A program made the translations under genes and the position numbers. Below are positions 17,029-26,710 of a stretch of DNA of 64,000 nucleotides, one piece after another. Source of the stretch: Bacillus carboniphilus (lineage in GTDB: Bacteria; Bacillota; Bacilli; Bacillales; JC228); NCBI RefSeq assembly GCF_039522365.1, contig NZ_BAAADJ010000002.1, positions 1 through 64,000 of the forward strand, given 5' to 3'. A model generated the notes under the pieces. That model searched no databases and had not been told where the DNA came from. It worked only from the letters and a program-made list of their open reading frames with translations. Position 1 is the first letter of the stretch; each line of letters opens with the position of its first letter.

Positions 17029-17579
<551 letters not shown>

Positions 17580-17721
17580 TTAAGTATTCTTAACAGAAAT
17601 AGGGCAATTTCATGACAAATATTTCGTATTGCTATACATCTTTCTAAAAAAAGCTTATATTGGTAAGCGGAATCATTAACAATACTAGTGTAAATAAACC
17701 CTTATTTTTTCTTTTTATTTT

Positions 17722-17734
17722 ATTGTAATACAAT
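17722..17734. promoter_or_regulatory. Palindrome in the hemE promoter region
   Basis: ATTGTAATACAAT is a perfect 6+1+6 dyad about 36 bp before the hemE start. It does not match the PerR or Fur consensus. It may be an operator or may overlap the promoter. Confidence 0.4.
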
Positions 17735-17769
17735 ACTTATTAGATAAGATGAAAGGCGTGACGACTGTC

Positions 17770-18810
17770 ATGATTAAGAATGACACATTTTTAAAAGCTG
17801 CAAGAGGTGAAAAAACGGATCATGTTCCTGTTTGGTATATGAGACAAGCAGGTCGATCTCAGCCGGAATACCGTGCACTAAAAGAGAAATATTCTCTTTT
17901 TGAAATTACTCATAATCCAGAGCTTGGGGCTTATGTAACAAGACTTCCTGTTGAACAGTATAACGTGGATGCAGCCATTCTATATAAAGATATTATGACT
18001 CCGCTACCAGGAATGGGAGTCGATGTTGAGATTAAAAGTGGGATTGGTCCGGTAATCGATAACCCAATTCGTTCTCTTCAAGATATTGAAAAACTACGTC
18101 CTCTTGAGCCTGAAGAGCATGTCCCGTACATTTTGGATACGATTAAATTGCTCACTACAGAACAATTAACGGTCCCTTTAATTGGCTTTGCAGGTGCTCC
18201 TTTTACAATGGCAAGCTACATGATTGAAGGAAGACCATCACGTGATTATAAGAAGCTAAAAGCCTTTATGTATGGGGAGCCTAAAGCGTGGTTTGCCTTG
18301 ATGGACAAATTAGGCGATATGACAATCACATATATAAAAGCACAAATTAAAGCTGGAATCAGCGCATTCCAAATCTTTGACTCTTGGGTTGGAACCTTAA
18401 ATCGCCAGGATTATCAAACCTTCGTGAAACCTGTCATGACTAAAATTTTTACGGAGCTTCAGAAAGAAAATGTACCAATGATCTACTTTGGTGTAGGAGC
18501 TAGTCATTTAATTCATGACTGGAACGAACTACCTGTTCATGTCATTGGATTGGATTGGAGAATGCCAATTCGTGAGGCAAGAGCACTTGGAATTAAAAAG
18601 AGTCTTCAAGGAAATCTAGATCCAACATTCTTATTGGCTCCATGGGATGTTCTAGAAGCGAAGGCAAAAGAAATTCTAGATGCTGGAATGGAACAACCAG
18701 GTTACATTTTTAACTTAGGACATGGGGTTTTCCCAGATGTAAACCCAGATACATTGAGAAAGTTGACTCAATTCATTCACGACTACTCCAGCGATAAGCT
18801 AGGAAAGTAG
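17770..18810 (+). CDS. hemE: Uroporphyrinogen decarboxylase HemE
   Basis: This 346-residue cytoplasmic enzyme removes four acetate carboxyls from uroporphyrinogen III to give coproporphyrinogen III. The signature [14 protein letters not shown] (about residues 21-34) holds the substrate-binding Arg residues. [16 protein letters not shown] and the late GNLDP and [13 protein letters not shown] blocks match the family. The ATG at 17770 fits the B. subtilis N-terminus; longer in-frame starts at 17749 and 17758 cannot be excluded. First gene of hemE-hemH. Confidence 0.96.
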   Translation: MIKNDTFLKAARGEKTDHVPVWYMRQAGRSQPEYRALKEKYSLFEITHNPELGAYVTRLPVEQYNVDAAILYKDIMTPLPGMGVDVEIKSGIGPVIDNPIRSLQDIEKLRPLEPEEHVPYILDTIKLLTTEQLTVPLIGFAGAPFTMASYMIEGRPSRDYKKLKAFMYGEPKAWFALMDKLGDMTITYIKAQIKAGISAFQIFDSWVGTLNRQDYQTFVKPVMTKIFTELQKENVPMIYFGVGASHLIHDWNELPVHVIGLDWRMPIREARALGIKKSLQGNLDPTFLLAPWDVLEAKAKEILDAGMEQPGYIFNLGHGVFPDVNPDTLRKLTQFIHDYSSDKLGK

Positions 18811-18878
18811 TAATTGGTTGAATTAAAAATATGAGATATGGGAAAATAGATTGATGTTGAAAAAGGGTGTGAACAATA

Positions 18879-19814
18879 ATGTCAAAGAAGAAAATGGGTC
18901 TCCTTGTGATGGCATATGGAACTCCTTATAAAGAGGAAGATATTGAACGTTATTATACACATATTCGTCACGGCAGAAGACCATCTGATGAACAGATAGA
19001 GGATCTTCGAAGTCGTTATCAAGCAATCGGTGGAATTTCTCCATTAGCTAAAATAACAGAAGAACAAGCTTCTAAACTTGAGCAGCACTTGAACGATATT
19101 CAGGACGAAATTGAGTTCAAAGCCTATCTTGGACTGAAGCACATTGAACCTTTTGTAGAAGATGCTGTTGAGCAAATGCACAAGGATGGAATTGAGGAAG
19201 CAGTAAGTATTGTATTAGCACCTCACTTCTCTACTTTTAGCGTAAAATCATACAACGGCCGTGCAAAAGAAACGGCTGAAAAATTAGGTGGACCAACGAT
19301 TACCTCTGTGGAAAGCTGGTACGATGAGCCGAAATTTATTCAGTATTGGACGGACCGAGTAAAAGAAACATACGCTGGGATGTCCGAGGAAGAAAAAGAA
19401 AAATCAGTTCTAATCGTGTCTGCGCATAGTTTACCTGAAAAAATTCTTCAATACGGAGACCCGTATCCAGAACAGCTAGAGCTAACCGCTAAAATGATTG
19501 TAAAAGGGTCTGGTGTCCCAAACTACGCTGTAGGTTGGCAAAGTGCGGGGAATACTCCAGAGCCTTGGTTAGGGCCAGACGTTCAAGATTTAACAAGAGA
19601 GCTCTATGAAGAAAAAGGGTATACATCCTTCGTATATATTCCAGTTGGATTCGTAGCTGAGCACTTAGAAGTTTTATATGATAATGACTATGAGTGTAAG
19701 GTAATTACGGATGAGCTAGGTGCTAAATACTACCGTCCAGAAATGCCAAACGCAAGACCGGAATTTATTGATGCAATGGCTACGGTAGTATTAAAAAAGT
19801 TGAATAAAGCGTAA
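18879..19814 (+). CDS. hemH: Ferrochelatase / coproporphyrin III ferrochelatase HemH (CpfC)
   Basis: This 311-residue enzyme inserts iron into coproporphyrin III in Gram-positive bacteria. It begins [21 protein letters not shown]. The catalytic His is in [11 protein letters not shown], and a conserved Glu block is [16 protein letters not shown]. It follows hemE by 68 bp, as in the B. subtilis hemEHY operon. Here a strong terminator follows directly and no hemY (oxidase) gene is present in the window. Confidence 0.96.
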   Translation: MSKKKMGLLVMAYGTPYKEEDIERYYTHIRHGRRPSDEQIEDLRSRYQAIGGISPLAKITEEQASKLEQHLNDIQDEIEFKAYLGLKHIEPFVEDAVEQMHKDGIEEAVSIVLAPHFSTFSVKSYNGRAKETAEKLGGPTITSVESWYDEPKFIQYWTDRVKETYAGMSEEEKEKSVLIVSAHSLPEKILQYGDPYPEQLELTAKMIVKGSGVPNYAVGWQSAGNTPEPWLGPDVQDLTRELYEEKGYTSFVYIPVGFVAEHLEVLYDNDYECKVITDELGAKYYRPEMPNARPEFIDAMATVVLKKLNKA

Positions 19815-19820
19815 TAAAAA

Positions 19821-19854
19821 AAAGGGTTGCCGTCAACAAACGGCAACCTTTTTT
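19821..19854 (+). terminator. Terminator of hemE-hemH
   Basis: AAGGGTTGCCG pairs with CGGCAACCTTTT around a loop and ends in T residues, seven bases after the hemH stop. Confidence 0.88.
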
Positions 19855-19920
19855 AGTAATCAAAAGGAGCGAAGGTAAAAGGGTCAAACTTACATTTTTA
19901 TAAGGGTATAATGAGGCAAG

Positions 19921-20061
19921 CTACAAGGATATTTCATGAACTTGAAGACAATTTTCACAAACGTTACCATAACACTCATGCTGTTCTTCTATGGCGTTTC
20001 CACATTCATGACACTGTTTCTTTGGTAAATTTCGAAAGAACTCAAGAACATTGGGTAGCAA
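19921..20061 (-). CDS. yhfH: YhfH-type four-cysteine mini-protein
   Basis: This 46-residue protein begins MLPNVLEFFRNLPKKQCHEC and ends ENCLQVHEISL. It has C17, C20, C35 and C38 in two CxxC pairs, a treble-clef or zinc-ribbon arrangement, as in B. subtilis YhfH, which has the same length and the same position between hemEH and yhfI. It uses a TTG start with GAGGGG eight bases upstream. A longer open frame on the plus strand overlaps it but is not a gene. Function unknown. Confidence 0.85.
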   Translation of the reverse strand: MLPNVLEFFRNLPKKQCHECGNAIEEQHECYGNVCENCLQVHEISL

Positions 20062-20253
20062 GGAGATCCCCTCATTTCGTTGGTTTACTATATTGTATTA
20101 TAACAGTTCAAAAAATGAACTGGTGTTTTAGCACAAATTTCATCTTTTTATTACATTTTTTGAAATTGGGCTAAGATAGTACAGAGTAAATTAGTGCTAA
20201 GGTTGATTTCATGAAGAGTGTTGTTTTTTTGCATATTATTTTATTTAACCGCA

Positions 20254-20380
20254 GTTGATTGGAGCGGAAGGTGCTTGACTCCTGCGGGAGGAAGGGACAA
20301 GGGAGACCCCGCAGGAGCGACAGCGACGAGGAGGCTCCCGGACCGCCCGCGGAAAGCAAGCACCTGCAGCGGAAATCAAC
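20254..20380. repeat. 127-bp extragenic palindromic element, Bacillaceae type
   Basis: The ends are inverted: GTTGATTGGAGCGG on the left matches the complement of CAGCGGAAATCAAC on the right, with AGGTGCTT/AAGCACCT inside. Nested GC-rich arms follow (CTCCTGCGGGAG, and CCGCAGGAG with CTCCCGGACCGCCCGCGG). The element is far more GC-rich than its surroundings. I recognise the style and sequence as a repeat common between genes in many Bacillaceae. It fills most of the gap between yhfH and yhfI. Confidence 0.8.
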
Positions 20381-20515
20381 GACCTCTATTTGTAGGCTCA
20401 ACTATTGTCCAAATGCAATATAGCATAAGAAAACAGCCAAACCATAACAAGTGCAGAAGTACACAAAATTAGGTAAAATATTGTGCAGGGGAACTTTTAT
20501 ATTGGAGTGATGAGG

Positions 20516-21250
20516 ATGAAATTAACGGTCGTTGGTTTCAGAGGTGGATATCCAGCAAAGGACGAAGCGACTTCAGGTTATCTACTTGAAGAAAATGGTT
20601 TTCAATTATTAGTAGACTGTGGAAGTGCTGTTATATCACAGCTGCAAAGATACATACAACCAGAAGAATTAGATGCATGCATCCTGTCCCACTACCATCC
20701 AGACCATGTAGCCGATATTGGGATTCTTCAGCATGCGAGACTCATTCAGTCTTTGCTTGGGAAAGAGATGCCCAACCTACCAATCTATGGGCATCAAGAA
20801 GATGCACAAGGGTTTGGTCAACTAACCTATAAGAATTTAACAAAAGGGGTGGCTTACACACCTAGCTCGGTATTACAGGTCGGCCCATTTAAGGTTACAT
20901 TTTTACGGACAAACCACCCAGTTCCATGCTTTGCGATGAGGTTTGAAGTGGGGGAGAAGGTCATCGTCTATACAGCCGATACTTCCTTTAAGGAAGAATT
21001 AATTGAGTTCAGTAAGGATGCAAACATTCTTATATGTGAATGTAACCTATACAAAGGCCAAGATGGACAAGCAGCAGGTCATATGACGAGTGAAGATGCT
21101 GGGAAGTTAGCTGAAGAAGCAGGGGTCCATTCGTTGATATTGACTCACTTACCTCATTTCGGAAATGTTACACAACTTGTCCAAGAAGCAAAGGAAACGT
21201 ACAAGGGAATCGTTACGTTGGCACACAGTGGCTTTGAAGTAACGATCTAA
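20516..21250 (+). CDS. yhfI: Metallo-beta-lactamase-fold hydrolase YhfI
   Basis: This 244-residue hydrolase has the zinc motif SHYHPDHVAD (about 60-69), then the later Asp in IVYTADTSF, and LILTHLPHF. It is close to RNase Z-like/YhfI proteins. Its substrate is unknown. The ATG at 20516 has TTGGAG eight bases upstream; upstream in-frame starts are disfavoured. lplJ follows 16 bp downstream, as in B. subtilis, suggesting cotranscription. Confidence 0.9.
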   Translation: MKLTVVGFRGGYPAKDEATSGYLLEENGFQLLVDCGSAVISQLQRYIQPEELDACILSHYHPDHVADIGILQHARLIQSLLGKEMPNLPIYGHQEDAQGFGQLTYKNLTKGVAYTPSSVLQVGPFKVTFLRTNHPVPCFAMRFEVGEKVIVYTADTSFKEELIEFSKDANILICECNLYKGQDGQAAGHMTSEDAGKLAEEAGVHSLILTHLPHFGNVTQLVQEAKETYKGIVTLAHSGFEVTI

Positions 21251-21266
21251 TTTAGGAGGAAATCAC

Positions 21267-22256
21267 ATGTTATTCATAGATAACCAAGGAATCACAGATC
21301 CACAGATAAACTTAGCTATTGAGGAGTACGCACTAAAGCATTTAGATATCAACGAAACCTATTTACTGTTTTATATCAATAGACCCTCCATTATTATTGG
21401 TCGTAACCAAAACACGATTGAAGAAATCAATACAGAGTATGTGGAGAAGAATGGAATTACCGTTGTTCGTCGACTTTCTGGTGGTGGAGCAGTATACCAT
21501 GATCTTGGAAACCTAAACTTTAGCTTTATTACAAAAGATGACGGCGAAAGCTTTCACAACTTCCAGAAGTTCACTCAACCCGTTATAGAAGCCCTACAAT
21601 CCATGGGAGTAAACGCAGAGCTGAGCGGGAGAAACGACATCTTGGTGGATGGTCGAAAAATCTCAGGAAATGCGCAATTCTCAACAAAAGGTCGCATGTT
21701 CTCTCATGGGACATTGATGCTAAACTCTGAAATTGAAAATGTTGTATCTGCGTTGAAGGTTAGGAAGGATAAAATTGAGTCAAAGGGAATCAAGTCCATC
21801 CGCAGTCGTGTGGCAAACATTTCTGAGTTTTTAAAAGAGCCGATGACTATTGAAGACTTTCGTTCAAAATTATTAGCCTATATTTTCGACGGGCAAGAGG
21901 AAATCCCTGAATATAAGCTGACGGAAAAAGATTGGGAAAAAATCAATGAAATTTCTAAAGAGCGCTATCAAAACTGGGATTGGAACTACGGGAAGTCTCC
22001 ATCCTTCAACATCCAACACTCACACCGCTTCCCAGTAGGGGGCATTGAGTTTAGACTTGAGGTCAACAAAGGTGTGATTGAGAATTGTAAAATCTATGGG
22101 GATTTCTTTGGAGTTGGAGAAGTGGAAGATATCGAGAATAAGCTGAAAGGTGTTCGCTATGAAAGAGCGGCAATTGAAGCAGCTTTAGACGATGTAGATG
22201 TGAAGCATTACTTTGGTAATGTAGAAAAAGATGAATTGATTAACTTGATTTATTAA
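21267..22256 (+). CDS. lplJ: Lipoate-protein ligase LplJ
   Basis: This 329-residue ligase activates free lipoate with ATP and attaches it to lipoyl domains. The lipoyl-AMP-binding motif is RRLSGGGAVYHDLGNLNFS (about 69-87). The conserved Lys is in DILVDGRKISGNAQ (about 130). A C-terminal accessory domain starts near 245, giving the two-domain Lpl form. GGAGGAAATC precedes the ATG. It shares the operon with yhfI and is closed by a hairpin. Confidence 0.95.
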   Translation: MLFIDNQGITDPQINLAIEEYALKHLDINETYLLFYINRPSIIIGRNQNTIEEINTEYVEKNGITVVRRLSGGGAVYHDLGNLNFSFITKDDGESFHNFQKFTQPVIEALQSMGVNAELSGRNDILVDGRKISGNAQFSTKGRMFSHGTLMLNSEIENVVSALKVRKDKIESKGIKSIRSRVANISEFLKEPMTIEDFRSKLLAYIFDGQEEIPEYKLTEKDWEKINEISKERYQNWDWNYGKSPSFNIQHSHRFPVGGIEFRLEVNKGVIENCKIYGDFFGVGEVEDIENKLKGVRYERAAIEAALDDVDVKHYFGNVEKDELINLIY

Positions 22257-22263
22257 GATTGGC

Positions 22264-22298
22264 GAGCCGCGTCCGGGGAGGGCGTGGTTTTTCTTTTT
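22264..22298 (+). terminator. Terminator of yhfI-lplJ
   Basis: AGCCGCGTCC pairs with GGGCGTGGTT, including G-U pairs, and is followed by a T-rich tail. Confidence 0.75.
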
Positions 22299-22400
22299 GT
22301 AATTTTACGAAAAGCCGGCAACTTTTAACTGAAGAAGTAATAGTAAAAATATGCTCATATTGTTTTTTAACAATTCTTACAATATAATAGAATTGTATAT

Positions 22401-22418
22401 TGAATGAATACTCATTCA
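22401..22418. promoter_or_regulatory. FadR operator upstream of lcfB
   Basis: TGAATGAATACTCATTCA matches the Bacillus FadR (YsiA) consensus TGAATGANTANTCATTCA at every defined position. It lies 18 bp before the lcfB start and covers the region just before the ribosome site. FadR is released by long-chain acyl-CoA; lcfB is a known member of its regulon in B. subtilis. Confidence 0.92.
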
Positions 22419-22436
22419 TTTTAAAGGAGGGGAACT

Positions 22437-23996
22437 ATGAATCTGACACAAAAGCTTCATGAAACAGCGACTAGGATGCCTACGAAAACGGCCTACTATT
22501 TTGCTGGGGAATCAAAAACGTATGCAGAGCTAGACGGGGCTGTTACGAAATTTGCTAGTGGTCTCCAAAAGCTTGGGGTACAAAAGGGTGACCATGTTGG
22601 TCTACTACTCGGCAATTCTCCTTATTTTTTAATTGGATTATTTGGGGCAATGAGAGCAGGTGCCACGGTTATACCTATGAACCCACTGTATACGCCAACT
22701 GAGATTGGTTATATGCTGGATAATGGGGATGTCAAGGTAGTTATTTCGCTGGATGTTTTATTACCACTACTAGAAAAGGTTCATCCATCTCTACCAAAAG
22801 TTGAATCTTACATTCTATGTGAAACGCCGAAACAGCCTGGGGCTCCTGAGATTGCAAAAGAAGACCTAACCATTTCCCCTAAACTGCAAACGTTTACAAG
22901 TGTATTAGGTAGTGGTGACTTTTCTCTTGAAGTTCCTGAGGTAAAGGACGATGATACGGCAGTCATTTTGTACACATCTGGAACAACAGGTAAACCAAAG
23001 GGTGCTATGCTGACCCACAAGAACCTTTTTAGTAATGCTAGCGATGTTAGTGATTACTTAAAGTTTAATGAAAATGATAGAGTGATCACCGCTTTACCGA
23101 TGTTTCATGTTTTCTGTTTAACCGTTGCCTTGAACGCTCCTTTAATAAACGGAGCCACTTTAATTATTGTGCCAAAGTTTAGCCCTAAAGACATTTTCGA
23201 TATCGGTAAAAATTTGCAGCCAACTGTATTTGCCGGTGTTCCCACGATGTACAATTTCCTTTACCAGTATCCTGAAGGGTCCGCGGAGGACTTGAAAACA
23301 TTAAGGCTGTGCATCTCTGGTGGGGCTTCCATGCCTGTTGCACTCCTAAAGAACTTTGAAAACAAGTTTAATGTATTAGTGTCGGAAGGGTACGGACTTT
23401 CTGAAGCATCTCCCGTGACAACGTTTAACCCATTAGATCGCCCGAGAAAACCAGGCTCTATTGGTACTTCCATCATCAATGTTGAGAACAAAGTCGTGGA
23501 TGTTATGGGAGAAGAGGTTCCAGTTGGACAGGTGGGCGAGCTAGTTGTTAGAGGTCCTAATGTCATGAAGGGGTATTATAAATTGCCTGAGGATACTGCA
23601 GCTACCATTATGGATGACTGGCTCTATACGGGGGATTTAGCCCGAATGGATGAAGAGGGATACTTCTATATCGTTGATCGTAAAAAGGATATGATTGTTG
23701 TGGGTGGCTACAATGTGTACCCACGAGAAGTAGAAGAAGTTTTATATAACCATCCGGACATCACGGAAGCAGCGGTTGTTGGCGTTCCTGATCCGACTCA
23801 TGGGGAAGCAGTTAAAAGTTTTATTGTCTCCAAGAATCCTGAACTAACAGAGGAAGCGGTCAGAGAATATTGTGCGGGCCACTTAGCCAAGTACAAGCTA
23901 CCGACTGAAGTTGAATTCTTAGAAGAACTTCCTAAAAATGCAACGGGGAAGATCCTAAGAAGAGCTTTAAAAGATTTCGCGGCGCAGCCTAAATAA
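22437..23996 (+). CDS. lcfB: Long-chain fatty-acid-CoA ligase LcfB
   Basis: This 519-residue AMP-forming ligase activates fatty acids to acyl-CoA for beta-oxidation. The AMP-binding P-loop is [17 protein letters not shown] (about 182-198), followed by [12 protein letters not shown] and [15 protein letters not shown]. The hinge is [18 protein letters not shown], and the catalytic Lys is in [25 protein letters not shown] precedes the ATG. Monocistronic, with a FadR operator just upstream, so induced by long-chain fatty acids. Confidence 0.95.
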   Translation: MNLTQKLHETATRMPTKTAYYFAGESKTYAELDGAVTKFASGLQKLGVQKGDHVGLLLGNSPYFLIGLFGAMRAGATVIPMNPLYTPTEIGYMLDNGDVKVVISLDVLLPLLEKVHPSLPKVESYILCETPKQPGAPEIAKEDLTISPKLQTFTSVLGSGDFSLEVPEVKDDDTAVILYTSGTTGKPKGAMLTHKNLFSNASDVSDYLKFNENDRVITALPMFHVFCLTVALNAPLINGATLIIVPKFSPKDIFDIGKNLQPTVFAGVPTMYNFLYQYPEGSAEDLKTLRLCISGGASMPVALLKNFENKFNVLVSEGYGLSEASPVTTFNPLDRPRKPGSIGTSIINVENKVVDVMGEEVPVGQVGELVVRGPNVMKGYYKLPEDTAATIMDDWLYTGDLARMDEEGYFYIVDRKKDMIVVGGYNVYPREVEEVLYNHPDITEAAVVGVPDPTHGEAVKSFIVSKNPELTEEAVREYCAGHLAKYKLPTEVEFLEELPKNATGKILRRALKDFAAQPK

Positions 23997-24090
23997 AGTT
24001 TTGACAAAAAGCTGGGGGAGACCTTGGCTTTTTTTTCTAGTATTTTATATCTAGTTACCATAAAATGGACATGAGAAAGGAGCTGATTCT

Positions 24091-25029
24091 ATCAAAGTAT
24101 TAAAGCCACTTAAGGAATCTGATGAGTTAAAAATTCACAAAATACTGAAGGTGCGTTCCACTCTGACTAACAAAGAGAGACAGTATTGTAAGACGCTAGA
24201 AAAGGGATTTGAAGGAGAGAAAAAGCTTAGTGAATTGCTAATTTCTTCTAATATTGAAGGGATTCTACTCCATGACTTAAATCTGGAACACAATAACACA
24301 CACGTGCAGGTCGACACTTTGCTCATTACAAATGAAAGGCTGTATCTACTAGATGCGAAAAACAATGAAGGCGACTACTACATAAAAAATAGAAAATGGT
24401 ACAGTCCCGATGGTGAAGCCATTAGAAACCCACTAGTCCAATTAGAACGAACGGAACCATTAGTGAGAGCAATTTTACAAAATCTTGGTTCAACCAACCC
24501 TCTTCAAGAAAATTTAGTCTTTGTAAACCCCGATTTTCACTTATATAATGCTCCAAGTGATCTTCCTATCATTTACCCAACTCAAGTAAATAGATTCATT
24601 CATCAAATTGAAAAACAAGCCACTACACAAATACATTCAAAATGGATAAAACTTGCTCACGTACTAATAAATCGATGCTTACCTAAGTCCCCCTATGCAA
24701 GATCGCCGAAGTATGATTTTGAAAGTTTGCGGAAGGGGATTGTGTGTGAGGGGTGTAGGGGGTTTATGAGTGGGTATGAAAACAAAACCGTTGTTTGCGG
24801 GAGGTGTGGCTATATTAAAGGGGTAAATACTGCAGTATTACGCTCAGTAGAAGAATTCCGGATTTTGTTTCCAGATTGGAAAATAACTACGGGAATAATT
24901 TACAGATGGTGTAATTGCTTGATTACACGAAAGGTGATTTTTAGGATACTATCAAGCAATTTTAAATCTGTTGGTACGGGGAAACGGACATACTATGAGA
25001 GTGGGGAATCGAAAAAGAGTAAGAGTTAG
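24091..25029 (+). CDS. NERD-domain protein with zinc ribbon, apparent AUC start
   Basis: This is a 312-residue protein if read from 24091. The NERD (nuclease-related) domain lies at about 50-150, including GFEGEKKLSELL, LHDLNLEHNNTHVQVDTLLI and YLLDAKNNEGDYY. The catalytic-type residues Asp and D-x-K match the restriction-endonuclease-like fold. A zinc ribbon CEGC...CGRC is at about 225-250 and a small helical C-terminal domain follows. AAAGGAG lies eight bases before an ATC codon, and family-like residues begin there, yet no ATG, GTG or TTG is nearby. The first canonical start is GTG at 24151, without a good ribosome site. Confidence 0.8.
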   Translation: MKVLKPLKESDELKIHKILKVRSTLTNKERQYCKTLEKGFEGEKKLSELLISSNIEGILLHDLNLEHNNTHVQVDTLLITNERLYLLDAKNNEGDYYIKNRKWYSPDGEAIRNPLVQLERTEPLVRAILQNLGSTNPLQENLVFVNPDFHLYNAPSDLPIIYPTQVNRFIHQIEKQATTQIHSKWIKLAHVLINRCLPKSPYARSPKYDFESLRKGIVCEGCRGFMSGYENKTVVCGRCGYIKGVNTAVLRSVEEFRILFPDWKITTGIIYRWCNCLITRKVIFRILSSNFKSVGTGKRTYYESGESKKSKS

Positions 25030-25037
25030 TTGAAACT

Positions 25038-25215
25038 GGAATAGGGATAGTTTTCGGTCCAATTTTACTAAAAAAAGTAAGAGACGGAACAGAAGCAGAA
25101 GTTTTCGTTCCGAATCTACCAGAAAAAGTAAAAAATGGAACAAAAGCAGAAGTTTGTGTTCCGGATTTACCAGAAAAAGTAAAAAATGGAACAGAAGCAG
25201 AAGTTTTACGTTCCA
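25038..25215 (+). repeat. Tandem hairpin array B: four units, 51-bp period
   Basis: Units begin GGAAC at 25086, 25137 and 25188 (51 bp apart), with a decayed unit at 25038. Each has GGAAC-16 bases-GTTCC with partial inner pairing, then CTACCAGAAAAAGTAAAAAAT-like spacer (shown here only in outline). It lies between the convergent NERD and XRE-cupin genes. No ribosome site; open frames here are repeat artefacts. Confidence 0.85.
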
Positions 25216-25306
25216 AACCTACGAATAAGGGCAAAAAATAAAAAAACCAATTGAAAACGAAAAGCCGGTTACTTGCTCAAACACAATTAACCGGCCCTTC
25301 ATTCAA

Positions 25307-25858
25307 TCAAGGATAATAAATAATCATATGACACTCTACAACCTCATCCCCTTTGTTATGGTAACAGTGCGGCTGGTTAGGTTGAAAGCGGATGGATTCG
25401 CCCGTCTTAATATCGTGTTCTTTCCCTGCCATGCTCACTGTCAGAGTGCCGCGAGAAACTGTAATGAGTTCCTCAACGCCTTCATGATGTTCCTCAGATT
25501 CATGTAGACACCCCGGTAATAAATCGATCCAAAACACTTCAAATTTTTTTATGGGATCAAAAGGGAAGATGGAATAGACTTTATATTTCCCATCGTTTTC
25601 AATGACTGGGGGAACTGAATGCTTATTTACAATTGAAATATTGGATTCATCTTCTTGCAAAAGGGAGGAGAAGGATACTTGGAAACCGGTTGCAATTTTC
25701 CAAAGCGTGGTTACAGTCGGGCTGGAATCGCCTCTTTCAATTTGTCCAAGCATGGCTTTTGAAACTCCTGTCCTTACTGCTGCTTGATCGAGGCTGAGCC
25801 TTCGCATTTTGCGCAAAGCCCGAACCTTTTCTCCAATTTTCTTTTGGATTTCTTCCAT
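25307..25858 (-). CDS. XRE-family regulator with cupin domain
   Basis: This 183-residue regulator has an N-terminal helix-turn-helix (about 10-65) reading MRRLSLDQAAVRTGVSKAML with GQIERGDSSPTVTTLWKIA. A C-terminal cupin (about 105-180) has small-molecule pocket residues in HHEGVEELITVSRGTL and PNQPHCYHN. AAAGGAG before the ATG at 25858 fixes the start. It is divergent from azlCD with perfect dyads between them, so it probably controls them and itself. The ligand is unknown. Confidence 0.9.
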   Translation of the reverse strand: MEEIQKKIGEKVRALRKMRRLSLDQAAVRTGVSKAMLGQIERGDSSPTVTTLWKIATGFQVSFSSLLQEDESNISIVNKHSVPPVIENDGKYKVYSIFPFDPIKKFEVFWIDLLPGCLHESEEHHEGVEELITVSRGTLTVSMAGKEHDIKTGESIRFQPNQPHCYHNKGDEVVECHMIIYYP

Positions 25859-25877
25859 GTTTTTTCTCCTTTGGATT

Positions 25878-25913
25878 GTATGTTTTAACATACGTTTGTA
25901 TAATATAATACAA
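25878..25913. promoter_or_regulatory. Two dyads in the XRE-cupin/azlCD divergent promoter
   Basis: GTATGTTTTAACATAC (25878-25893) is a perfect 7+2+7 inverted repeat. TTGTAT-N6-ATACAA (25896-25913) follows three bases later. They sit just upstream of the regulator's ribosome site and about 65-100 bp before azlC, which fits an autoregulatory operator. Confidence 0.65.
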
Positions 25914-25978
25914 TATTTAAAGAAAAGTAGTCATAGATTTACAGTATCATATTTTGTGATTGGATTGGAGGTATGGGT

Positions 25979-26710
25979 GTGGAGGAGAGTGTTTTTACAG
26001 AAATGAAGACAACCACTTCATCCCAGTTTAGAAGTGGATTAAAGGCTGGAACGAGTATTGCTATCGGGTACTTTCCAATTGCGATTGCCTTTGGATTGAT
26101 TGCAAAGACAACGGACTTAACCTTGTTTCAAACTATGTTAATGAGCTTTATTGTCTTTGCAGGGGCTGCACAATATATGTCTCTTAGCTTGATTGCTGAG
26201 GGGATTGGGATGGCCGAAATTGTATTGACGACGTTTATTGTGAATATTAGACACTTACTTATGTCTGCTTCTTTGAATGAGAAAGTAGAAGAAGATAAGC
26301 CTGTGAAAAAAGCAATTTACGCTTTTGGAATTACGGACGAAACCTTCTCAGTAGCATCCCTTCAAAAAGGAACGGTAACGACCGGATTTATGTTCGGATT
26401 AACTTTGATTTCATTTACTAGCTGGGTATTGAGCTCTGGATTAGGGTTTGTTGGAGGAGCGCTCCTCCCTGGATTTTTACAAGAAAGTATGTCGATTGCT
26501 TTATATGCCATGTTTGTTGGCTTACTTGTTCCATCTTTAAAAGGAAACCGTAAAGTGCTCTACTTGGCATGTGTAGCCGCACTATTCAACACAGTGCTGA
26601 CTCTTTCAGAAGTTGTCTCATCAGGCTGGGCTATTGTTATTTCAACATTGGTTTCTGCGGTCCTTATAGAATGGGTTGTTTACTTGAGAGGGGGCGCTCA
26701 GAATGACTAG
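25979..26710 (+). CDS. azlC: Branched-chain amino acid exporter subunit AzlC
   Basis: This 243-residue membrane protein is the large subunit of the two-component AzlCD exporter. It begins with the AzlC signature GTSIAIGYFPIAIAFGL and FIVFAGAAQYMSLSLI, followed by NIRHLLMSASL and the FGITDETFSVAS segment. The GTG at 25979 is seven bases after GGAGGT; the ATG at 25973 is too close. It overlaps azlD by eight bases. Confidence 0.9.
   Translation: MEESVFTEMKTTTSSQFRSGLKAGTSIAIGYFPIAIAFGLIAKTTDLTLFQTMLMSFIVFAGAAQYMSLSLIAEGIGMAEIVLTTFIVNIRHLLMSASLNEKVEEDKPVKKAIYAFGITDETFSVASLQKGTVTTGFMFGLTLISFTSWVLSSGLGFVGGALLPGFLQESMSIALYAMFVGLLVPSLKGNRKVLYLACVAALFNTVLTLSEVVSSGWAIVISTLVSAVLIEWVVYLRGGAQND

Noticed and set aside
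17722-17734. PerR or Fur box before hemE
   Set aside because: The dyad ATTGTAATACAAT does not fit TTATAATNATTATAA or the Fur 7-1-7 pattern well enough.
19911-20174. 87-residue plus-strand frame
   Set aside because: Antisense to yhfH, without a ribosome site, and not resembling any protein.
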